From: Oscheius tipulae
Taxonomy: Eukaryota > Nematoda > Chromadorea > Rhabditida > Rhabditidae
Direction: 5' to 3'
Length of the DNA: 64,000 nt
Assembly (NCBI GenBank): GCA_037178975.1
Contig: JASJZH010000003.1
Coordinates: forward strand, 9,300,001-9,364,000
This document shows positions 12,180 through 21,757 of this stretch, piece by piece. The notes under the pieces are model-generated. The model ran no database searches and was not told where the DNA came from. It saw only the letters and a program-made list of their open reading frames with translations. Every line of letters begins with the position of its first letter. Within the stretch, counting starts at the first letter, position 1. The translations under genes were made by a program, and so were the position numbers.

Positions 12180-12470
12180 GTAGAGACACTTTTTCAATGT
12201 AGTTGTTCTTAGAAGTTTTCAGGAGAATGGAAGTAGCTGTACCAAATGTTGACAAGCGAACAAGAGGATAACCTGCTATACGGATACTTTGTGATTTTTA
12301 CAATTGGAAGCTAAGGCGTAAAGGCCCTGGGCGCTCATTTTCTATTCCGTTCTCGTAGTTCTGGATTCGGGCTAATTTAAATTGACGTTACTGCTCCTAT
12401 CCTTGTCTCTGTTCGCTAGAGATCCACGGCACCATCGGCAACCTAACAGTACAAAAGTATGCTGATCCCT
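12180..12470 (+). repeat. diverged LINE 3'-tail copy (shared with 49780-50010)
   Basis: Blocks such as gaagttttcaggagaatgga, gctcattttctattc, gttactgctcct and acaagcgaacaag recur in the same order at 49780-50010, directly downstream of a reverse-transcriptase C-terminal remnant. This copy is therefore probably a truncated 3' end of the same non-LTR element. Confidence 0.6.
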
Positions 12471-12517
12471 ATATTCTGTGGTGAGATAATTAAATTATTT
12501 TTTTTTATTATGACTTT

Positions 12518-15500
12518 CTAAGCTCGACGACTGGCCTCTTGGCTGCAAGCCTTGGCGAGATCTGCATAGTCTTCCGTCATCGTCCTGAATTTCCTTCGCC
12601 CCCAGGATTTGGGAACTCCATGGTTCACAAGCTGGGACAGCATCATTTCCAGCTCGAAAGACGTGACACCATGGACGATTTCCTGGCTGGTATCACCGTC
12701 GTCCATCTGGAAGATTGGAATAGCTTATCTCTGGCGCTCCATCACTCTCTGCCTTTTTGTCTCTGTTTCTCTGCTCACCATGGGAACTTTGTTTTCTTCT
12801 CCTCTATTAGCAACTCCGTTGATCCTTCGTTTCTGCGGGATCTGATATAATTTAATTAAGGGTTCCGAGCTATCAAACCTCCAAGATCTCTTCCTCGTCA
12901 TCTTCCTCCACAACATGTCTCTTCTTTGAGGGAGTCCTCGTGGAACGTCTGCTCGTTTCCGGCACTTCCTCCTCTTCGACTACACGATGAAGACTGTCTC
13001 CATTCCTGCGACTGGATCTCTGGGAAGGAGTCTCAACCATTGGCTCGGGCTGAAAGAAGATTCGTCGAAAATCTTGTCGCTCTCCTTTGGTACCTCCTCC
13101 TCTTCTTCTTCAATCACAACAGCCTTCTTGGTCAGGGATGGTCGTCCAGCTCTTGCACCCTTCCTGGAAACACCTGGAGCCTAAAAGTAGCGTGATGAAA
13201 CTGTAAATGAAAGGGACTTACAACCTCCTCGGTCTCGACGACACGATTTCTAGCAGATCCATTCCACGGAACTGGTACATGTCTTCGTGGTGGGACCTCC
13301 AGAACTTCCTCCTCTTCCTCTATAACACGAACCTTTCTCGGAGAAATACGCGGGGGGACGGCTGGGGAAGCCTTTGTCTAAAAAAAAAAACAATGCGGAA
13401 GATCCTATAGAACTTACGGTATCTGGAGGCGCGGCTTTGGGCCGGACGTGGTCCAGGACTCTGGCTGGAACAATGGAAGATATAGGACGGTCACGGCTCT
13501 TCTTAGGAATCGTGAACATTTCGGATAGTCTATTCAGAGCTTCAGTTTCAGGCTTCTGCTCATTGGCATCGGACTGGGCGGAGGTAGAGGGTCGAAAAGA
13601 TAGCGACGACGTCGGTGGCTGGAAAAGATGCGTGAGAGACAGAGAGACAAAGAAACAGAGAGACAGAAAGACAGAGTGATAGAAATAGAGATAGAAACAG
13701 GCATACCCTCGGTTCTCTGCGAGCAGTTAGTGGTATCAGAGTCTTCATGGCAGGATCCAGATTCGTATCAGGAATTCCACATGACCTTTTGGAAGTATTC
13801 GGATGCAACTGACACTTCCATCCGACAATATTCTCCTCGTTGCTCAAGAGGGAAGTGTACAAACTGGTGGGCAGTCTTTTCCACTGAAGACAGTTACCTG
13901 AACAAGAAAAAAATAGGGATAGTGAGAGAAAGACTCACGACACAGAACAGTATGTCCGACAGATCTATGAATGGCCTCGAGGGTTGGCTTGTCCCGTTTC
14001 TGTTCGAAAACAGCGTCATCAGTAGGACAGCCGAAGGACTGCCACATTTCGAAAAGAAATTTCCCTGGTTCCTTTCCGAGCTGTTTGAGTATGACTTCGT
14101 CGAAGTGATATCTCATGGTCTCGTTCATGGCCTTCAGCAATGTAGCACGGTCTCTGGCAGAGTCAAGGGTCGGTGACAGTGACAGTGACAGACTCACTTG
14201 GTCGACTCCAGCCCTTGCTTGTTTGTTGTGGGAATGAGTACTTTGATCGACAGGTTTACAACCGTAGTCAGTCCTTTCAGAAGCTCAGGATTCTTCTTCT
14301 GACAGTCCAAAAAAGGGACGGCCTCGACCAAGCGACCGTTGATGTATATCAAGGCACCGGCGATTTTTCTCTTGTAGGGATAGAACCCACAATAGATTCG
14401 TTCCTCGACAGTGGCCTTCTGAAAAAAAATCATAATAGCACTGTCATTGTCCCTCCGTCACTCTGTCTCTTTGTCTCTCTATTTTTCTGTCTCTCTGTCT
14501 CCTTGTACCAGTTACCGGACAAGATTTCTAGGTCTGCCAATTAACAGCGTCAAGGGCATATAGATACCAAAAGAACACGTGTATTTTCTCTGCACCTTTA
14601 AGACAGCCGTCCCGTTGCTAAAGTATTTATATCTGGTGCATCTCTCGTTTTTGAACATTTGTTTGCCTTGAAGAGAAATTGGGGCAGTGTTTGGTGTCGC
14701 AGCTGTTGCGAAACCGAGCAACTGATAAAACAAAATTCTCACCTGTTTGGATCGGAGCTGCTCGTCTGCCTCGGCTATTTCCTTGTCACGGTCGGCTATT
14801 CGGCTATAAGTGCTTTTGGTAAAAAACAGAGAGAAAGAGAGATAGCGACTTACTCTCCGAGTAATCTTCTTTTCTTTTCATTTTCCCTCCTTTCGGCTTC
14901 CGACGAAACTGGTGTACTAAGCAATTTTCCGTACTCTTCCTTGAGGACATTGTGATCTTCCTTCACTGAAATCATACTAGTTTTTTTTATATACACTCGT
15001 ATACTTTTGTCCACTACTTCTTGCCTCCTCTTAATTTCGATGTCCTTGGCGTGCTGCATATTTCGCGGCTTCCAGGGGTATGCGTTTGCCATGTACAGCT
15101 CCGAGACCGGTCTTTGGAGTAGTACAGGTCGACCTCGAAGATTTACTGTCATCGTCGGCTCGTAATAGAGCATTCGGAGATACTCTCGAAGGGAGGTTCT
15201 TTCTAATGGTGTGCTGAAAACTTTTCGATATCACTATCTCTGTATCTGTCTCTCACTTCTCCGGATCTCTCGTCCAGATGTCCTCTGGATCAGTAGTCCA
15301 GTTCAGCTCTGGCTCTCCTGTCACTTCCCGGCGAAGGTTGAACAGGATGACCAATGTCCCCTGCACTTTGATCCGATCAAAAAGTGTGAAAAGTTGCTAA
15401 AAGTTTACTTTCTCATGTTCTCTCTCTAATCTTACAGCCATATCCTTTAATCCACAATATGATGCGATGACTTCCGTCTCAGTATTGTGCAGAACCTCAT

Positions 15501-17408
15501 CAGCACCGTGTACCTCATCGTCGTCACCGACCAGGGGCTTGTCACTGTCTAGTTCAAAGGAGGGCATTGCGACGTGCACCTAAAATGGCCATTTTACTGT
15601 TAAATAATTAAAAACGCGACGGCGAAAAGAAGTGTGGTTATGATTGTGCAAAAAACTGGTCAATAGAAAACAGTGAAAGCAATAGAATTCTGTAGGCAAA
15701 TTGGGAAAGCCTAAACCGCGTCCTCTAATAACACTACCGTGGTAGGTATCAATTCGAACCACGGCTCGAATTCTCAGGATACGTAAGGTCCACTACACTG
15801 TCTCAAACGATGAAATGAGACGCGCTTTGGGCTTTCCCAATTTGCCTACAGAACTTTCAGTGTTTTCTATTGTCCCATTTTTTGCACAATTCAAACCACC
15901 CCTCTTTTCGCCGTCGCTTTTTTTAATTATAATTGTCTCTTTTTGCTAAATATTCAGAGAGTTTTCCTTATTTCTTTCCCAACGTCCATTAGTAACAAAC
16001 AATGGTTTAGTAACCAGAAATGAGTTCACAACAAAAATTTAAAAAATATTCGGCTAAGTCCAAAAACCCCATCTGAGCTGACCCATTAAGGGTTATCCAA
16101 TCGCTTCGAAAGTTTGCGCCCCGGGAATGGGGCAGATTCTGAGCTTGTAGCCAATGTTTGGTGACAATCGGCTTGGTAATTTTTTATTTCCAGCCGGAGT
16201 TACCGAATACGGGAGAAATAGGCCTTTTTTGAATAAAGTTATAATTTTAGAATCTATTTTCTAACCTATCAACCCCAATTTTTTTTAAGCAAAGTTGTAG
16301 ATCTGGGTAAGGGCTACGACTTTGTAGAACATCACGTTATACAAGAAACATAATTTGAGCTTTTGATGTTTTACAAAGTTGTAGATCTGGTCAAGGTCTA
16401 CAACATTATAGAACATCAAATTTCTTGAAAATGCTTTCCTGTGCCAGAAAATCCGAGTTGAGAGCGTACCTCGTCCAAGCCATTTTTCTCCAGAAAGCTT
16501 CTGGAAAGAAGAAGGGCCGATCGGGAGCCTGGGCTGCCTTCTGCAGGTTGCTTCTTGGTCAGCACCAGGCATTCGTGAGCCAGTCTCATGGAGCCTCTAA
16601 TCACGAAAAATTAAAGAAAAAAAACGAATTTGTGTACTTACGCCTTTAGACCATTTCCGTAGCGGCCCACTTTCCGGTCGTCTTTTTGCATATATCCTAT
16701 CTTGATGACGTTGTTGAGCTGAAAACCATGATTTCTATGGATTTGGCTTCAAAGACCGACCTCCTCAGGGTTCATGCCCTTTCCGTTGTCCAGGAAAGTC
16801 AGGGCATCCTTCCCGTTGAAACTTTCCATCCCAATATCTAGATGAGTCGAGTCGGCGTCTTTGGCGTTGTCGATGATTTCGGCCATGGCTCCGAGCAGGA
16901 ATGAATGAGTAGCACTGAAAAGATTGTGTCTGTAAGTATTCCAACTCGTCTTTTGGTCCCCCCTCTATTATATGTTCCCGCCCGTTTTGAAAGTATCTGT
17001 CCGAAATCAAAAGGCGCAAAGGAAATCAGCGCCTTCTGGGTCAAGATTACATATCTTAATTTTGCGATGTTCTGCGAAGTTGTGGAATTTTTCCTGCTCT
17101 ACAACTTTGCAAAATATTGCAAAGTTAAAAAAAGTCGTCTTGACTCCGAAAATAGCTGATTTCCGTTGCGTACACTGAGCATTGGCTTTCGGCCTGACCC
17201 GGCTCGGCATACCTTTTCTGGTCATGTATGGCTGGTCTCACAGTTGCTTATTAACCCCGTCTTATTTTCCAAGAATGCGTACCTCTTTTCCTCTCAGATT
17301 CTCTTACCTGTTGGACTGGAGAAAGTCTTTTGAGAGGCCGGCCTTTTTCATAGTCCTGTACAGGTTCCGGAAGTGCTCTTCTGGTTCGGGTATCTTTTTG
17401 GAGCTCAT
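12518..17408 (-). CDS. MORC2: MORC2-type GHKL ATPase with CW zinc finger
   Basis: Seventeen exons read from 17408 down to 12518 join in phase to 909 aa. The ATPase starts near residue 35: NSATHSFLLGAMAEIIDNAK (Bergerat motif I, metal-binding N), then LDNGKGMNPEE and GRYGNGLKAGSMRLA. The S5-type transducer follows (FNLRREVTGEPELNW, YYEPTMTVNLRGRPV). It is interrupted by a charged coiled coil as in MORC2. The transducer then resumes (GALIYINGRLVEA, PTTNKQGLEST). The CW finger is TVLCRNCLQWKRLP...GWKC...SC; the first aromatic-cage Trp is replaced by Thr, as in MORC2. The tail is acidic, with repeated IEEEEE motifs. An internal intron at 13050-13093 is only 44 nt. An acceptor lies 5 nt before the ATG, and a polyadenylation signal (aataaa on the minus strand) lies 9-14 nt past the stop. 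Known role: chromatin ATPase in transcriptional silencing. Confidence 0.93.
15598..15935. mobile_element. MITE-like element with about 110-bp inverted arms
   Basis: The left arm runs from cgcgacggcgaaaagaagtg through gcaaattgggaaagcc. The right arm reads ggctttcccaatttgcctac back to cttttcgccgtcgc and is the near-perfect reverse complement. AT-rich taattaaaa borders flank both ends. It lies inside the long MORC2 intron 15580-16469. Confidence 0.8.
16283..16425. repeat. two tandem hairpins of the ACAAAGTTGTAG family
   Basis: caaagttgtagatctgggta plus ggctacgactttgtagaac forms one imperfect palindrome. acaaagttgtagatctggtc plus aaggtctacaac forms the next about 95 nt later, each followed by gaacatca. 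MORC2 intron. A third, diverged copy lies at 17058-17130. Confidence 0.7.
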
Positions 17409-18329
17409 TTTTTCTGAGATCTGCAACAGGGGATATGATATATGCGCGGGTCGATTGTGGGTGGCAGGAGAAAGAGAGGAGAGGAAGGTGTAAAGTTCGT
17501 TTTCCTGATTTTTACGAGCGCTCATCTATATATTCGGCCAAGGGCTGATAGTCCTTGTGAGAACATTAAATCCCTTCGACTATAAGAACTGTCTGCAGCC
17601 TCGAGAAGGGAGATTAAGCGGAAACTACAAGAAAACAAATCAATAGTTTGAATTGGCGCGCTTTTTGGTTACTGTACGTCGGTCCCGCTGCGAAGACTAT
17701 TCTTGGCGGGATAATGCACCAAGTTAAAATATTTTTGTATTTTTGTTCAGCATTCTTCTCCCTGTTTTTCTTGGTCCTTCTCGATTTATTGCTTCCACTG
17801 GAGTAAAATAGTGCACAAGAATGTTGGAGACTCAAAATTACAGCCCGTAACTTCAAAAATGTGAATTCTGGTAAGAAAAATCGTACAAGATGAAAAATTG
17901 GAGAAGGAGGCAGATTCTTGACGATATTCTTGTTTCTCTTTATGTTTATTAGCTTTCTGGCAATATAAACATTCACTTGTAGTTGTGAGAGGGATGTAAG
18001 AGCAAGATTCGTGCCTTGAATCTCGAAAAACTGAACTTCGTCAGCAAAAAGCAGTCAAGACGAAGACGTTGCAAAGACTTTCTCAAGATTTTATTGGTCT
18101 TCTCTATCCCTCTATAAGTTTCTTCGAATGAAAGACCGGGTCCCATCGCGATCAGGGGGGTAGGGGGCGATAAGCGGAAATTTGGCTGTGTGGCATCTAT
18201 TTTTCTTCTCTGACCGCATTTTTTTCCGTCGCTCCCCACATTGAAAATGGTTTTCGCTTTTCGCACTATCGATTTCTGGTCTTTTTCCCCCGTCTCCCGT
18301 AGCCTAGCAACCCGTGTTTGCAGCGCCGC
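17409..18329. other. intergenic region, divergent MORC2/SR promoters
   Basis: This 0.9 kb separates two divergent genes and must hold both promoters. A half copy of the foldback arm seen at 1881-2087 lies at 17655-17720. No TATA box is obvious. Just upstream of the SR gene, cactatcgatttc, the pyrimidine tract ctttttcccccgtctcc and the acceptor gtttgcag (18316-18323) are visible. Confidence 0.5.
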
Positions 18330-20859
18330 ATGAGCGTCACAGCCTCCCCGCCGCCGGCCGACTCGACGACCGACAACAAAATGGACGACATCGAGGAGAA
18401 GAAACGCAGTAGTCCGGCCAAGAAGAGCCGCAGCCGTTCGGCCGAAAGCCGCTCCAAGAGCCGCAGTCGCTCTCGCTCCAAGGACAAAAAACGCTCGAGG
18501 AGGTAAATTCTTCCTTTTTTTTCTGCCAGCTTCCCCATTTCAGCCGCTCTGGATCGCGAGGTCGTCGTTCGCGCTCCCGTACTTACTCGCCGCAGAGAAC
18601 CGACAACACTGGCCGGCGCATCGTCTCCGGCCGTATCCACGTGTCCGACTTTTCCTCATCGCTCTCGAAGCGGGAACTTGAGCGATCTTTCGAGTGAGTT
18701 TCGAGCTTTTTCTATTGAGGTTTTCGCTCTGAGGTCCCCTGTTGGCGAATGCGACCCAATACAACCTAAATTATAGTCTGTTCACAAAAAACAACCAAAC
18801 GACCAGGCATCGCGGGCTTTTTTTTTGGCGCGGATTCAAACAGCTCAAAATTGGTTAGAATTTCAATAAGTTCATCTTTTCAATCATTTTTCTTCGTCTT
18901 TTACATAGTTTTTCTCCATTTTCGTTTGTTTTAACCGGAATATTCTGTTTTAACAAAAAACAAAACGGAAAAATAGCTAAAAATACGGGAAATGAAATTG
19001 TTTGATGAACGAAATACTTGAAGCTAATTTTTAGCCCTTTGAATCCGCGCCAAAAAAAAGCCCGCGATGCCTGGTCGTTTGGTTGTTTTTTGTGAACAGA
19101 CTATATATAGCGTAGCTGAAATCCCGTCTCTACGCACCGCGACTTGTATCGGCGGCGCACGTTACAAATAGCGTGTGCTGCTCAGAGTCACCACTCGAAC
19201 AGTATGACTTTTGTCTTTAGCAATTGGTTTACTAAGGAATAAACATGTTAGGCATGCCCCGAAGAGGCGTACTAATTAGCAGATGGTTATTTCGCGGCGC
19301 GAATTGTTGTTCTCTCTTACTTGTAATCCACATTCTTCAGGAAATATGGCAAAATCGTCGACCTCTGGATGGCCACCTACCCGCCCTTCTACGCCTTTAT
19401 CACCTACAAGCACGCCGAAGACGCCGAGCGCGCAATTCGCAAGATGAATGAAGAGTAAGCTCTTAATTTTTGTTCCAAAACAACGAAGAAAATTTAAGAT
19501 ACGTGTGCGGAAATCGCGTCCGTGTGGCTCACGCGCTGCCGAAGCGCGAGGGGCGTCGTGACGGAGGCGGACGTTTCGGAGGTGGCTACGATCGTTTCGA
19601 TCGCGGAGGACCGAGAAGGTATTCAACTTTTTTTTCGCGCTTTTAACCGGAAGCTGGAAAGCCTGTAAACAGCGTGCAGCTGCCCTAAACGATCGAACTT
19701 GGCTGAGCGGTATGGCGCAGTCGGTTAGAGCATAAAATGTCGTGCTCGATCGCCCGAATTTGAATTTTGTTGGTACAACTCTAATTTCACTTTTTTGAGA
19801 TATTTAAATCTTGCTGCGCACCAACCTTTAATCAGTTGTCAATAGGTTTTTCGACATGGTGCAGTCGGCTAGAGCGCCGATTACCATGCAAAAGACATTG
19901 GGTTCGACCGTCGGACTAGCATTTTTGTTGATGAAGCTCACTAGCGCTCGAACTTTACGCCTTTTTGACAAATACGGAATTCTCGCTGCGCACTAACTGC
20001 TATATGCAGCTGTTTGTCAAATCTCGCTGCGTATTGCTTCCCATGGCGAACAGTTGGTACGCTAGCCTTTCGAATTACGTTACTTTAGCAATCTAGGCGA
20101 TTCGGTGCGTTGTTTACAGGCCAGGCTTCTCCAAAAAAGTAGTCGACTCTTCCTCACATTGCCGTTTTTAACCCTCTCAGTGTTTTGATTCAATTTCCTC
20201 AAGTAACCCCACACGATTTCACACCAAAAAAACCCACTACCAGCAGCAGATAATCCCGTCCTAGGGCTTTGTTGGAGACCGCCGGCTAGGCTTGTGGCCT
20301 GGAAATGGTGCTGTTGTTGGTTCTCTCTCTGGTCTCGCAGCAGATGATTTGGTTTTTTGGTTGTTTCGCGGCGCGGATTGTGGTTCTCTCAGATAATTTT
20401 GGCTCGCAACACACACTCTGGGGATGAGGTAGGAGTGAAGCTGATATCAAAATTGGCCAAAGAACTCTTGGTAACATGTATCTTTTTCAGACGCTATTCC
20501 CGAAGCCCGCCACCACGTCGTTCTGGAAGGTAAGCTTATCTTGCATTTCGTGAAAGGCACCAGTTTTGAGTGCGCACCAACTCATATGACATATCGGGCT
20601 GCGTATCGGCAGCAGGGGGCTACGAAGGTTCCGTATATCCGAAAGTGCAGCAGTTTGCGCACTAGCTAATATATAGGCGCCGGTTAACTCATTTTCAGGC
20701 AGTTACCGTAATCGGCTTCGATACGCAGCCTGCATGTGTTATATGAGTTGGTGCGCAGCCAAACTGACCAAATTTCTGTTCTCTAACCCATTTTCTTCCA
20801 GATCCCGCAGTCGTGATCGCGAGCAGCGCCGCAGACGTTCTCGTAGCGACTCCCGTTAA
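18330..20859 (+). CDS. SR splicing factor with RS domains on both sides of one RRM
   Basis: Exons 18330-18502, 18544-18693, 19341-19454, 19499-19618, 20491-20529, 20802-20859 give 217 aa in phase. Residues 1-85 are an RS domain (SRSRSAESRSKSRSRSRSKD). The RRM at about 88-162 has RNP2-like RIHVSDF and RNP1-like PPFYAFITY, most like SRSF3/SRSF7. A Gly/Arg linker (GRFGGGYDRFDRGG) follows, and the short C-terminal RS tail ends RRSRSDSR. It is likely a nuclear pre-mRNA splicing regulator. The double RS layout recalls Tra2, but the RRM does not look like Tra2. Introns hold a MITE (18772-19105), tRNA-like repeats and an inverted repeat (20566-20765). An acceptor (ttgcag) lies 6 nt before the ATG. 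Confidence 0.92.
18772..19105. mobile_element. MITE with 69-bp terminal inverted repeats, TA-type insertion
   Basis: The arms are essentially perfect. The left (18772-18840) starts tatagtctgttcacaaaaaa and contains gaccaggcatcgcgggc. The right (19038-19105) ends ttttttgtgaacagactata. Ends lie in a TA-rich context (ttata..tatata), consistent with a TA target duplication as made by Tc1/mariner-type transposases. About 334 bp, AT-rich centre, no ORF. It lies in SR gene intron 2. The arm identity suggests a recent insertion. Confidence 0.88.
19698..19768 (+). repeat. decayed tRNA-like sequence (first of a tandem pair)
   Basis: tatggcgcagtcggttagag is a clear D-arm/A-box match, but box B is eroded (cccgaatttgaattt). 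SR gene intron 19619-20490. Confidence 0.5.
19851..19915 (+). repeat. decayed tRNA-like sequence (second of a tandem pair)
   Basis: catggtgcagtcggctagag plus box B tgggttcgaccgtc. It lies about 155 nt after the first copy and shares the flanking word ctcgctgcgcac/ttgctgcgcacc. Confidence 0.5.
20566..20765. repeat. inverted repeat with about 45-bp arms in the last SR-gene intron
   Basis: The left arm is gcgcaccaactcatatgaca plus gctgcgtatcggc. The right arm (20715-20760) is its reverse complement: gatacgcagcctgcatgtg then tatatgagttggtgcgcagc. The spacer is about 100 nt. It could fold within intron 20530-20801. The arm word gccgatacgcagcc recurs at 51552-51566. Confidence 0.7.
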
Positions 20860-21757
20860 TTCCACCAAGACCTCTGGAAGTACCTCCACCCCGTTTCCCA
20901 CAATTTAAATTCTCATTCTGTACGATTTATTTACTATTTTTTAACCTCCTACACTCGTAGAATTATGTCTCTCTCTAACTGTTCTCTCCACGTGTTGTGA
21001 CCGTTTCTATTGTTTAAGTTTGAGTCCTATTTATTTTGTCTCGATAAATTTAAACTCTCAGTGGTTTTGGTAGCTTCGAATTTTGATTGTAGATGACATT
21101 TTTGTAGCTAGAAATGGATAAGGAGAGGAGGGCCTCGAAGAATCCGATCAAGATATGGCGAGTTTGATGTTTTTGGGGCTCTGGAGGTGCAAAGGGACTA
21201 TAAGCACGACACGATGCGTCCGAAGGCTGATTTGGGGGGCTTTGCGTTGGGTCTATAGTGAATGTACTGATGTGAGAGATCTCATACGGCACTGCAACTC
21301 GTTTTGACTTTCGTAATCAAGGAAGCGAGACACGATGTTCTGCAAAGTCTTCGACTTTGATAAGCGCCACAACTGTACATCGCAAAGCTGAAAAACAAGT
21401 CTTGAAAAGTTGGTATATTCGCTGCAAACATCCCGAATATACCGTGATTTCGTGGCATATTTGGTCTCTTTTTGAAGCTCTCGTGATAGAAAAAGACGAA
21501 AAGATAGGTTTTTAAGGCAGAGCGCCTTGTCAGACGGTTTGGGCGTGCATTGTTTCTCATTTAGAGGGAGATGCAAAAAGTAATAGTGAGGCAAATACAG
21601 AGATAGAGAGAGGAACAGAGACACAGATGGCCCGATTCGCCTCGACTCTACCTCTTCGATGTTTACATGGCGGTGTCACCATTATGTGGACATCGAGTAG
21701 GACCGAGACTCTCTGTCTCTCTCCTATACGGGTCAGCCGTTGAAGGTCATTGCCAAA
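20860..21757. other. intergenic region between the SR and GalNAc-transferase genes
   Basis: The SR 3' UTR comes first. From about 21330 to 21510 there is a diverged copy of a dispersed repeat (gatgttctgcaaagtc; ggcatatttggtctct then gaagctct) that recurs at 46665-46745. An acceptor-like gggtcag (21730-21736) lies 21 nt before the next start codon. Confidence 0.5.

Noticed and set aside
12539-12850. Plus-strand ORF of 103 codons
   Set aside because: It is antisense to the last MORC2 exon and continues into a TC tract.
12873-12875. MORC2 stop codon at the end of the EEILEV frame
   Set aside because: A donor just before it (ggag|gtttga) and a good acceptor at 12707 add a 62-codon, phase-0, protein-like final exon followed by a polyadenylation signal, so the longer protein is preferred.
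14960-15000. 31-nt intron in MORC2 (cga|gtgtat...ttcag)
   Set aside because: Removal shifts the frame into a stop; reading through keeps the coiled coil open and all phases agree.
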